Of a stretch of 50,963 bases of DNA, positions 34,294-41,715 are shown piece after piece. The notes beneath the pieces were generated by a model. That model was not told the DNA's origin, searched no databases, and worked only from the letters and a program-made list of their open reading frames with translations. Positions within the stretch are counted from its first letter, which is position 1; the number at the start of each line of letters is the position of its first letter. The stretch is from a bacterium (GTDB taxonomy: Bacteria; Muiribacteriota; UBA9980): NCBI GenBank assembly GCA_029571125.1, contig JAKPTH010000283.1, positions 1-50,963 of the forward strand, in the 5' to 3' direction. The translations under genes and the position numbers were made by a program.

Positions 34294-34322
34294 ATAATAA
34301 CATAAAAAAACGCGTATGTCAA
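34294..34322 (-). promoter_or_regulatory. Promoter of the DEAD-box helicase gene
   Basis: Minus-strand TTGACA (34317-34322), 17 bp, TATTAT (34294-34299). The -35 box overlaps the TGA stop of the upstream kinase-like gene (34319-34321). Confidence 0.8.
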
Positions 34323-35413
34323 CATATTTGATATTCAACCGCTTTTTCCCTTAAGCGGCGGTACTTATAAACGAGTTCGGCGCGGTCCAGCTTTTCATCG
34401 CCCCATGAAAGCGCAGGAATGCCCGACAACGCCGCGGCGCCCGATTCGAAAGCGGATATGACCCTGTCGGCTTTTTTTAAAGTTTCAAGCGTGCAGCTGC
34501 GGCCGCCCACATCGTCGTGTATATCGAGGATATATGAGCGCAACGATTCGAGCGCATATAATTTTTCAAGCGCGGCGTGGTTTTCCAGCCCATTTTCCCA
34601 CAGCCCGATAATGCCGGTCTTCCAGTTTATTATGCCCTGATCGGCGCGGTTCGATCTCAGCCAGCTCAAAGTTCTGTGATAATATTCGACGGCCAGCTCT
34701 TTTTCCATGCGGTATTCTTCAAGCGCCGCAGCGCGCCCTTTTTCATCTTCGATATCCATGAGGTACTGCATGAAACTGCGCGTCTCGAACCTTTCTACCG
34801 GATGAAAGAGCGGCAGCTCCATTCCGTCGGCGTTATATTCGCCAAGCGGCGAAAAAGGATACATATATCCGAAATCAAAGAGCTTCACCGTCCCGTCTTT
34901 TTGCGCAAGTATATTGCCGGGGCAAAGGTCGTACTCGAACAGTCCGGCGGTTTCTATATGAAACAGCGTATCAAAAAGATTCGAAATTATCTGCGGCGTG
35001 TACTTTTTAACGGTTCCGCCCTCGATCCACGGTGAAACTATTATGCCGTGCTTAAGGCTCGCGTACACGGTATCGACGACTCCCGCAAAAGCCGCGGGGT
35101 TTTTCTTTTTAAGCGTTTCAAAATCACGTCTGCGCTGGACTTCGTTTAAAAACGAAGTCTGGCCGTCGGCGTTTTTAACCAGTATTTCTGCGCGCTTCTT
35201 TTTAAGGTTCCAGCGGCGGCCGCCGGCGGCGATCATGAAAGTATCGGCCGTCAATCCGCTGCCGATACGCTTTTCGACGCAAGACGAACGTTCGTTCACT
35301 TCGAGAAGTTCCGGCAGGCTTATCGGAAGCAGCGAAGCGTCTCCGGCTTCTATATCGCTTCCGGAGGCTAAAAATTCGAGCTGCTTATTTCTTCTAATAT
35401 CGGCATGTCCCAT
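34319..35413 (-). CDS. Active-looking protein-kinase-fold phosphotransferase
   Basis: 364 residues. The kinase fold lies at about 45-200: a loop IGSGLTAD, a KKK cluster (71-73) where the ATP-binding Lys is expected, the catalytic loop FEYDLCPGN (159-167) with Asp and Asn in place, and FDFG (179-182) for metal binding. The short spacing and HxD replaced by YxD suggest an aminoglycoside/choline-kinase or LPS-kinase-like enzyme rather than a classic Ser/Thr kinase. The C-terminal 160 residues are helical, with no membrane segment. It is the last gene of an operon with the anchored 35427-35984 protein and the beta-barrel-like protein. The substrate is unknown. Confidence 0.75.
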   Translation of the reverse strand: MGHADIRRNKQLEFLASGSDIEAGDASLLPISLPELLEVNERSSCVEKRIGSGLTADTFMIAAGGRRWNLKKKRAEILVKNADGQTSFLNEVQRRRDFETLKKKNPAAFAGVVDTVYASLKHGIIVSPWIEGGTVKKYTPQIISNLFDTLFHIETAGLFEYDLCPGNILAQKDGTVKLFDFGYMYPFSPLGEYNADGMELPLFHPVERFETRSFMQYLMDIEDEKGRAAALEEYRMEKELAVEYYHRTLSWLRSNRADQGIINWKTGIIGLWENGLENHAALEKLYALESLRSYILDIHDDVGGRSCTLETLKKADRVISAFESGAAALSGIPALSWGDEKLDRAELVYKYRRLREKAVEYQIC

Positions 35414-35426
35414 AAAAATCCCTTTT

Positions 35427-35984
35427 TTATATATTAGTCAATTCAAACGAATTGAAGAACTCGCGCACCTTTTTGTGGTTTCGGTCTTCCGGAAAGCAGT
35501 TGACGATCATCTGGTAGGCCGTGCCTTTTACAATGAACAGCTTGACTTTAATGCGCTTATCGTCCGAAGTTTTGATCTCGCATTCCCTGCCCGGATAGCT
35601 TTTAAATTGCACATTTTGCTTATTTACGATCTTTCCGCCGCTATCCTGCACCATGCCGTTTATGGTGTTGTCGAAAAATAAATCAGCTCCGTCCGTTTGC
35701 ATGCGGCTTTTCAAGGCTTCGGGCAGTTTGAAATAAGAAACGCCGAATTCGATGCCCAGGTTTTTGTCGCGCGCAAGCTGAAAAAATACATTGATAGGTC
35801 CGGCCGGCGTGTTGAGGGTTTTCACTTCCGACTTATTCAGAGTGGGTATCGTAACGCGATAACCGCCGTCTTCCGATTTGAAGGTCTTGTAATGCGTTCC
35901 TGTTATAAAATATTGCGAAAACAGCTTTCCGGCTATCATGGCTATTATTATTAAAACGATCTTTAAAAATTTTTGTCCGTCCAT
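35427..35984 (-). CDS. Membrane-anchored extracytoplasmic protein of unknown function
   Basis: 185 residues from the ATG at 35984; the frame begins at a TTG at 35996, but the ribosome site AAAGG would touch it. Residues 6-26 form one membrane segment or an uncleaved signal. The outside part has a PsbP/Mog1-like pattern common in exported bacterial proteins: GGYRVTIPT, then YPGRECEIK, a basic strand and FIVKGTAYQMIV near the end. Nothing catalytic is seen. Between the beta-barrel-like gene (37 nt) and the kinase-like gene (13 nt). Confidence 0.7.
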   Translation of the reverse strand: MDGQKFLKIVLIIIAMIAGKLFSQYFITGTHYKTFKSEDGGYRVTIPTLNKSEVKTLNTPAGPINVFFQLARDKNLGIEFGVSYFKLPEALKSRMQTDGADLFFDNTINGMVQDSGGKIVNKQNVQFKSYPGRECEIKTSDDKRIKVKLFIVKGTAYQMIVNCFPEDRNHKKVREFFNSFELTNI

Positions 35985-36020
35985 TGATTTAACCAACCTT
36001 TCGCTACTTTAATATGCCTT

Positions 36021-36794
36021 TTATCTCAACGGCATGGAATAAGTCAAACCAAGCCAGTGCTGCTTCGGCGATTCAGTCTGCGAAAGGGGCATTGGATCGT
36101 GAACCGGTTTATAAAAGCAATAAAACCACGAAACCCTCGAATTCAACGGCTGGGAAATTCCGACGCCGTAAGTGGCCAGAGGGCCGCCTGCGTAATCTAA
36201 CATCAAAGAAACGGGGCGTACGGGGTGTTTCCATACGACTCCGTCTATGGCCGCGATCAAGCCGCGGCTGTTTTTATTATCCAGATCGGCCCGTTTGAAC
36301 CCGAGAATATTATTTTGATAACCGAGATGAAGCCTGACGCTTTTGAAAGCCTTTGAAAAAACCACGTAAGGCGACGGATAGTAGTATTGGCCGCCCGTAT
36401 ATTTTTCGGACCCCAGGTACATCGCGCCGACCGCCATCGAGATTTCATCGGACCCCTGGGTAAGGATTCTCCATTTGAAATTAAAATTAGAGCGTCCCGG
36501 ATAATTGCCGTTATCCACGAAAGAACGGCTTGCGATAAAATCGCCGCCGAGTTCCAGCTTTTTATAACCGTACTCGACGCCGTACATCATCGAAGCCGTA
36601 TCGGCGGCCTGCTGGGTCTTATAAGCGTATTTATAATAATTAAACATCAATACGAGAGTGTTATTGCCCGTGACATCCGTTGACGGCACATTGTTGAAAA
36701 CGGTCGGAATCGCATAAACGTTTACCGTTAATAAAAATAATACCGCCGCCGTTAATGTGACTATCCCCATAGAACGATTTACAAAACGCTTCAT
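36021..36794 (-). CDS. Predicted outer-membrane beta-barrel-like protein
   Basis: 257 residues from the ATG at 36794 (GGGGGA upstream); the frame extends to 36875. A signal peptide is clear (MGIVTLTAAVLFLLTVNVYA). The mature part is made of alternating amphipathic strands with many aromatic residues: GVEYGYKKLELGGDFI, NFNFKWRIL, VRLHLGYQNNI, VSWFYCFY and LGLTYSMP at the end. This is what a barrel of about 12 strands would look like, though without homology search it stays a structural guess. It heads the operon that runs to the kinase-like gene and is the best hint that the cell has an outer membrane. Confidence 0.65.
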   Translation of the reverse strand: MKRFVNRSMGIVTLTAAVLFLLTVNVYAIPTVFNNVPSTDVTGNNTLVLMFNYYKYAYKTQQAADTASMMYGVEYGYKKLELGGDFIASRSFVDNGNYPGRSNFNFKWRILTQGSDEISMAVGAMYLGSEKYTGGQYYYPSPYVVFSKAFKSVRLHLGYQNNILGFKRADLDNKNSRGLIAAIDGVVWKHPVRPVSLMLDYAGGPLATYGVGISQPLNSRVSWFYCFYKPVHDPMPLSQTESPKQHWLGLTYSMPLR

Positions 36795-36843
36795 AATTAT
36801 AAATTTCCCCCATCTATTTCCGATCGCTTCATTAAACCCGGAT

Positions 36844-36872
36844 AATGTATCAAAAATAAGAATTTTAGTCAA
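36844..36872 (-). promoter_or_regulatory. Promoter of the beta-barrel-like operon
   Basis: Minus-strand TTGACT (36867-36872), 17 bp, TACATT (36844-36849). Divergent from the LamG gene promoter 28 bp away. Confidence 0.6.
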
Positions 36873-36900
36873 CAACCTGGATAAAATTTAAAAGAAAAAT

Positions 36901-36929
36901 TTTACATCTATTTAATTTTATGTTATCAT
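36901..36929 (+). promoter_or_regulatory. Promoter of the LamG protein gene
   Basis: TTTACA (36901-36906), 17 bp, TATCAT (36924-36929). The leader would be about 83 nt. Confidence 0.65.
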
Positions 36930-37018
36930 TGAAAAGCGATTAATGATATATCTTTTACTTTTTGCTGTTTGAGCGATAAAGGCCAATATTTTTCGAATTT
37001 ACTTTCGGGAGCTGTCTA

Positions 37019-38602
37019 ATGAAAAGAATTATCTTTATGGCTTTTGTTTTTATATCGTTTTCATCAGGTGCGGCCTTCGCCTCGGCGTCGCAGGAAATTA
37101 ACCTGAAAGCCGGTTTTAATTTCATTGCGTTCACGCTGAAACCTTCGCTTTATCCTTCGCAATTTATCCAGCAATACTCTTCAGTAGAGGACATATATTC
37201 ATTTAATGCGGCGTCGGGCAGTTTCATGAGCGTGTCAGAAGGCACTATCGCGGCGCTTAACGCCGGCAGGGGATATATAATTAAATCAAAGACTGCCGAC
37301 GCGATAAAAGTAGAAGGTGCCGACGCCGGTCCGGCCGGCGATATACCCATGAAAGCCGGTTTCAATCTTATCGGAATTTCCAGGCCCGTCGCCGATCTCA
37401 CATTTTACGCTCTGATGGCCGCTAATGCCTCGCTCAGAGGGCTATACAAATTCCACGCGCCCTCCGGCTCGTTCATTCAGGTCGTCAGAAACGCGTCCGG
37501 CGCGGTGGAATTGCTCGACGGAGCAAACCCGGTTTTTACCGCCGGGCAATCATATTTTTTCAACATGGTTTCCGATAATACTATAAACTGTGATTCAGGG
37601 GAGATAAAGCTCGGCCCCGGTTACAATATGCTTTCGTCGATAGCCCTGAGCGTGAATTCGGGCGCGGTGAAATCTTCGTCCGATTTCGAGCTGAGCAACG
37701 TCATAGTCACCGCAAGCTATAGCGACATCGAAGCTAAAACGGTTACGCCGGTATGGACGGTCAAATCGGGCGGCGGCGTTGTCAGCGCGACAAAATACAC
37801 TCCTTCCGGGGCCGCAGAAACGGTCGTTTTAACCGCGGCATATACCGAAGGCCCGTTTACGGCGTACGCCGACTTCACTCTGACGGTAAATTCGAATCCG
37901 GGCCTGACCGGCTGGTGGAAGTTCGAAGAAGGCGCGGGAACGCTCATCAACGATTCGAGCGGAAATTATAATTTCGGCTTTTCGGACGGCGGCGCAACAT
38001 TCGTAGCCGGGGTCGCCGGCAAGGCTATAAAGCTCGACGGCAGCGGCTCCGTACTGTTTCAGACGACGCCTTCCATAGATATGGTCAACGATATGACCGT
38101 TTCGTTGTGGGCGAAGATCGATCCGGCATCCGCTCCTATGGGGACCATCATATCGAAAGGCCATACCGCCGCCAATGGAAACCACGGCTGGGTTTTTCGC
38201 GTATATTCCGACACGCTGAAGGGCGAGGCCGAATTTTTCGGCGGCATCGACGGCAAATGGCAGTCGGTCACTTTCGCCGGCATGAACCCGCCCGACAATT
38301 CCTGGCATCTTCTAACAGGCGTCAAGAGCCGTTCGGGAATGTTCGCTTATGTGGACGGGGCACTGCGCGGCTCGAACCCTTCCGCCGTAAACGATTTTAC
38401 CAGCGTTTCGGATTTCTTCCTGGTTGTCGGGGCCGATTCGGCCAACGGCGGAAGGTTCATAAAAGGCGTCTTTGACGAGGTCAGAGTCTATAACTACGCT
38501 CTTTCCGCCGGAGAGATACAGCAATATTACAACGCCACAAAGCCGGCCGGCACGGCGACTTATGCGCCAGCGTTCAACGATGCTCCCGCCTCTGCCCGTT
38601 AG
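37019..38602 (+). CDS. Secreted protein with internal repeats, an Ig-like region and a LamG domain
   Basis: 527 residues with a signal peptide (MKRIIFMAFVFISFSSGAAFA). Residues 27-92 and 109-186 are two related repeats that begin INLKAGFNFIAF and IPMKAGFNLIGI and contain a SGSF motif. A third start, IKLGPGYNMLSSI, follows near 196. Residues 215-295 look like a bacterial Ig-like domain. Residues 300-510 form a LamG/concanavalin-A-like domain: GLTGWWKFEEGAG, VSLWAKID, WHLLTGV, MFAYVDG and FDEVRVYNYALS, all typical. It probably binds carbohydrate or another surface ligand. No sortase motif or membrane anchor is seen, so it is released or held by other means. It stands alone with its own promoter. 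Confidence 0.88.
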   Translation: MKRIIFMAFVFISFSSGAAFASASQEINLKAGFNFIAFTLKPSLYPSQFIQQYSSVEDIYSFNAASGSFMSVSEGTIAALNAGRGYIIKSKTADAIKVEGADAGPAGDIPMKAGFNLIGISRPVADLTFYALMAANASLRGLYKFHAPSGSFIQVVRNASGAVELLDGANPVFTAGQSYFFNMVSDNTINCDSGEIKLGPGYNMLSSIALSVNSGAVKSSSDFELSNVIVTASYSDIEAKTVTPVWTVKSGGGVVSATKYTPSGAAETVVLTAAYTEGPFTAYADFTLTVNSNPGLTGWWKFEEGAGTLINDSSGNYNFGFSDGGATFVAGVAGKAIKLDGSGSVLFQTTPSIDMVNDMTVSLWAKIDPASAPMGTIISKGHTAANGNHGWVFRVYSDTLKGEAEFFGGIDGKWQSVTFAGMNPPDNSWHLLTGVKSRSGMFAYVDGALRGSNPSAVNDFTSVSDFFLVVGADSANGGRFIKGVFDEVRVYNYALSAGEIQQYYNATKPAGTATYAPAFNDAPASAR

Positions 38603-38745
38603 CGCGTCATCGCCGGCACTCGCGGACTTATTCTCTTAACTCAAGGCACTTTCGCAGCAGCGCGCAATTCCGAATTATGATTCATCATCATTGAGAAGAT
38701 AATTCAAATGCTTTGAATCCGGGCTATTATCCGTTCAAAATTTAA

Positions 38746-38774
38746 TTGACATTAAAGTGAAAAAGTTATATTAT
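38746..38774 (+). promoter_or_regulatory. Promoter of the Sel1/ankyrin protein gene
   Basis: TTGACA (38746-38751), 17 bp, TATTAT (38769-38774). The leader would be about 80 nt and includes AGGAG before the ATG. I see nothing else in the 257-nt gap from 38603. Confidence 0.82.
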
Positions 38775-38859
38775 TTGCGAAATGAAAATCAGTTTTTGCG
38801 TGTATGTAGAAATCGCTATAGCTCTGACTGAATTGAAATAATATTATCAGGAGAAAACG

Positions 38860-40062
38860 ATGAAAAAATTATTATGGCTGGCGGTATTCATTTCATTGAT
38901 TATGGCGTCCCCGGCGTTCGCCGAAAACATGTTCGAAAAAATGAAAAGCTCCGCTGAGGCGGGAGACGCGGTTGCTCAATACAAGCTGGCAATGGAATAT
39001 TATAACGGCGATTACTTTCCTAAGGACCTGAAAAAATGCGCCGAATGGTGTGAAAAATCCGCGGCGCAGGGCTATGCCGGGGCCCTTATGCAGCTCGGAG
39101 TCCTTTATACTTATGGCGAGGGCGTACCGAAAGACCTTAAAAAAGCTTTCGAACTGGAGGAAAAGGCCGCCGTACAGGGTTATGACGTCGCCCAGTTCGG
39201 TCTCGGCGGCAAGTACATAAGAGGCGAAGGAGTGGCCAGAGATCCGAAGAAGGCCGTGGAGTGGCTCGAAAAAGCCGCCGCGCAGGGAAATCTCGGCGCG
39301 CTGAACGGCCTGGCGCTCGCATATTACGAGGGCAAAACCGCGGGCATCCCTAAAGACGCGGTCAGAGCTTACGCATATTTTGAGCTTTCAATCAAAAACG
39401 GGGACAAAAAAGAGCAAACAGCCGCTTCCATGAACGGTCTGCTTAAAACAATGAGCAAAACCCAGGCCGATGAAGCCCGGAAGATGAGCAAAGACATTCT
39501 CGATAAAATTGAAAATAACAGGAAAAATCACATAAAAGCCACGCCGGCGCGCAAAGTTCCGGCAAATGTTCCGCCTCCGCCAATAGTCGAGACTCGCGGC
39601 AATGATAATCAGATGAAAAAGGATATCGGCGCGAGCGTGCCGGCAGGCGCTAATTTCACGTGGAAGCCTTTTAAAATGGCTTTATCGAATAAAAAAATCG
39701 AAGACCTCAAGCTGCTTCTCGAAAAAGGCGTCGATCTGAAATTCACAAACCAGAACGGCGAGAACTGCATTTTCCAGTTGACGGCCGGAGTCATAGGCGG
39801 GGATAACGATGAAAAATCCGCGGTAATGGCCGGAATGCTCGTGGAAAAAGGAGCGGAAGTGAACGTCAAAAATAAATTCGGCCAGACTGCATTAATGATG
39901 GCCGCCAAATACGGAAACGTGCCTCTCATGAAGTTCCTGGTGGAAAAAGGCGCCGAGGTGAACGCCAGAAGCGATAAAGGCATGACGGCGCTGGGCTACG
40001 CGAAAAATGCCGGGCAGGAAGAGTCCGTCAAATATCTGGTTTCCGTGAATGCCGCAGAGTAG
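38860..40062 (+). CDS. Secreted protein with Sel1 repeats followed by ankyrin repeats
   Basis: 400 residues, AGGAG eight nt upstream, signal peptide ending SPAFAEN. Residues 25-190 hold about four Sel1 repeats, each with AA.QG.A.AQ..LG..Y..G.GV..D..KA-type spacing, such as ALMQLGVLYTYGEGVPKDLK. A basic Pro-rich linker (210-240) leads to ankyrin repeats at about 265-398, the clearest being FGQTALMMAAKYGNVPLMK. Both repeat types are protein-binding scaffolds; the combination in one exported protein is unusual. Related in type to the Sel1 protein at 46002-46601. Confidence 0.9.
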   Translation: MKKLLWLAVFISLIMASPAFAENMFEKMKSSAEAGDAVAQYKLAMEYYNGDYFPKDLKKCAEWCEKSAAQGYAGALMQLGVLYTYGEGVPKDLKKAFELEEKAAVQGYDVAQFGLGGKYIRGEGVARDPKKAVEWLEKAAAQGNLGALNGLALAYYEGKTAGIPKDAVRAYAYFELSIKNGDKKEQTAASMNGLLKTMSKTQADEARKMSKDILDKIENNRKNHIKATPARKVPANVPPPPIVETRGNDNQMKKDIGASVPAGANFTWKPFKMALSNKKIEDLKLLLEKGVDLKFTNQNGENCIFQLTAGVIGGDNDEKSAVMAGMLVEKGAEVNVKNKFGQTALMMAAKYGNVPLMKFLVEKGAEVNARSDKGMTALGYAKNAGQEESVKYLVSVNAAE

Positions 40063-40131
40063 TATAGGCGCCATTCGCATTTCGGGCAGTTAAAAATAGG
40101 CAGTAACAATTTCTTATATCAGAGGAGACAT

Positions 40132-40617
40132 ATGGAGCAATACCACCCCAAAAGAAAGCGGAATGAAATTATCGGCGAAGACGAGAAGAAGGCGCTTATC
40201 GCGCGTGGAACCTATATAACCATAGCCCTCTGCGACGATAAAGTCCCTTACGTCGTCACGATGAGCTATGGCTATGATCGCGAGCGTTCATGCCTTTATT
40301 TTCATTGCGCTAACAGCGGCGACAAGATAGATTTTATCAGCCGCAATCAAAACGCCTGCGGGACTATCATAAAAGACAACGGTTATATTGAAACGAAATG
40401 CGATCACGATTATGAATCGCTGGTAATACGCGGCAAGATGAATATAGTGAGCGAACTTGACGAAAAAAAGCACGGATTGCAGATTTTACTCAACCATCTC
40501 GAAAAAGACCCGAAGCCTATATTCGAAAGAAATATTAAAAGCGACCGCTCTTATGATTCGGTGACGATATTAAGGTTCGATATGGAATCTATAATAGGAA
40601 AAAAGCATATAGATTGA
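40132..40617 (+). CDS. NimA-like pyridoxamine 5'-phosphate oxidase family flavin protein
   Basis: 161 residues; GAGGAG precedes the ATG. The sequence fits the FMN-binding split barrel family that includes nitroimidazole resistance proteins: a start MEQYHPKRKRNEI, RGTYITIALCDDKVPYVVTM and YGYDRERSCLYFH, followed by a DKIDFISRNQ helix and VSELDEKK..GLQ near the C-terminus. The true substrate is unknown. The next gene starts one nt after its stop, so the two are linked. Confidence 0.85.
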   Translation: MEQYHPKRKRNEIIGEDEKKALIARGTYITIALCDDKVPYVVTMSYGYDRERSCLYFHCANSGDKIDFISRNQNACGTIIKDNGYIETKCDHDYESLVIRGKMNIVSELDEKKHGLQILLNHLEKDPKPIFERNIKSDRSYDSVTILRFDMESIIGKKHID

Positions 40618-40618
40618 T

Positions 40619-41146
40619 ATGTTTAAAACGATACTCACAGCTATTTTTCTTGCAATAAATCTGGCGCTTCAGATCATCGGCCTTCCAAAACTGGCGACCG
40701 GAATTATCGTGAACGCGATTTATATATTTCTTTATCATTCATGCGGCCTCAGGCATGTTTTTATGCTGGCCGCCTTTACGCCGCTGCTCGCTTTTTTTAC
40801 GGGGCACCTTCCGCCGCCGCTTATTGCGATGGCGCCGTTCATAGCTATCGGCAATATCTTAATGGCGCTGTGCTATCATATAACGAAAAACAGGAAAACC
40901 GCCGTCAGAGCAGCGGTTCCGGCCATGGTCAAAGCGCTCGCCATAGCCGTTCCAGGCGTTTTTATCGCCGATAAGATCGGCCTGAATAATGCGGCGCTGC
41001 TTGCCGTTCACATTGTAATATCCATTCAATTTTTTACGGCCGTCCCCGGAATTCTGATCGGAGAATATATTTTCTTAAGATTGGCGCCGGCGCTCAGCCG
41101 GTATAAGGGCGCGGCAAAATCAATACCGCCTGAAGACACTCTTTAG
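40619..41146 (+). CDS. Small integral membrane protein, ECF S-component-like
   Basis: 175 residues with about five membrane segments and short loops. The size and the LPKLATGIIVNAIYIF start resemble substrate-binding S components of ECF vitamin transporters, but no specific motif allows a substrate to be named, and no T or A component is adjacent (cbiQ and cbiO are 12 kb away). Coupled to the NimA-like gene. Confidence 0.55.
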   Translation: MFKTILTAIFLAINLALQIIGLPKLATGIIVNAIYIFLYHSCGLRHVFMLAAFTPLLAFFTGHLPPPLIAMAPFIAIGNILMALCYHITKNRKTAVRAAVPAMVKALAIAVPGVFIADKIGLNNAALLAVHIVISIQFFTAVPGILIGEYIFLRLAPALSRYKGAAKSIPPEDTL

Positions 41147-41302
41147 TTTCCCTTAAACATCTTTAACTTCCTTTAACTTTTTTAACGTTCTTAAACTTTT
41201 ATTTTTTCGCTTTAAACCCGCATTCGTCTTAACTAAACCGTCTCCACAAAACCTGTTAAAAACCCGCTTTAAATTTATAATCATAAATTTTTTTATATAA
41301 AC
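41147..41302 (+). other. G-poor, C/T-rich intergenic stretch
   Basis: The first 55 nt after the membrane protein gene contain almost no G. They consist of TTTAAC-type repeats (CTTTAACTT, CCTTTAAC, TTTTAAC, CTTAAAC). No hairpin terminator is seen. A G-poor, C-containing transcript end is what Rho binds, so this may be a Rho-dependent termination region. The A/T-rich remainder leads into the padR promoter. Confidence 0.35.
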
Positions 41303-41331
41303 TTGACATCCAAGGTACTATGTGCTACAAT
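41303..41331 (+). promoter_or_regulatory. Promoter of the padR operon
   Basis: TTGACA (41303-41308), 17 bp, TACAAT (41326-41331). The leader would be about 33 nt. Confidence 0.85.
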
Positions 41332-41346
41332 GTACTATAGAGTACA
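41314..41346 (+). promoter_or_regulatory. Probable PadR autoregulatory operator
   Basis: A dyad TGTACT-ATAG-AGTACA (41331-41346) covers the start point. GTACTAT is also repeated directly at 41314-41320 and 41332-41338, 18 bp apart, so one copy lies in the spacer and one after the -10 box. PadR-type regulators often repress their own operon at such sites. Confidence 0.6.
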
Positions 41347-41370
41347 CACAACCTTGAGGTGCATAGTAAC

Positions 41371-41715
41371 ATGAGCGACAACGAAAGCCTGGTTAAAAAC
41401 AAGATAAAAGAGCTTAGGAAAGGCGTTTTGGAGCTGGCCGTGCTCAAGATAATTTCGGACAGCGAGCGCTACGGGTACGATATTATAGAAGTTTTAAAGG
41501 ACGGTTCGCTCGCGACTTCCGAAGGAACTATTTATCCGCTTCTGACCAGACTGAAAAACGAAGGCCTTATAGTTTATAAATGGGAAGAATCCGACAAAGG
41601 CCCGCCCCGCAAGTACTACACAATCAGCGATAAAGGCCGGGATTTAATGGACGAACTTTTAGAGGAATGGCGCAAGATCGATTCAGGCTTGCGTAAAATC
41701 ATAGGAGGCAGATAA
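41371..41715 (+). CDS. PadR-family transcriptional regulator
   Basis: 114 residues from the ATG at 41371, which has GAGGTG nine nt upstream; a GTG at 41359 also opens the frame, but overlaps that site. The winged helix is typical: LRKGVLELAVLKII, RYGYDIIEVL, SEGTIYPLLTRLKNEGLI, then GPPRKYYTISDKG. The short C-terminal helix is of the dimerising kind. Its TAA overlaps the ATG of the PspC gene, so the pair is translated together. Confidence 0.95.
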   Translation: MSDNESLVKNKIKELRKGVLELAVLKIISDSERYGYDIIEVLKDGSLATSEGTIYPLLTRLKNEGLIVYKWEESDKGPPRKYYTISDKGRDLMDELLEEWRKIDSGLRKIIGGR

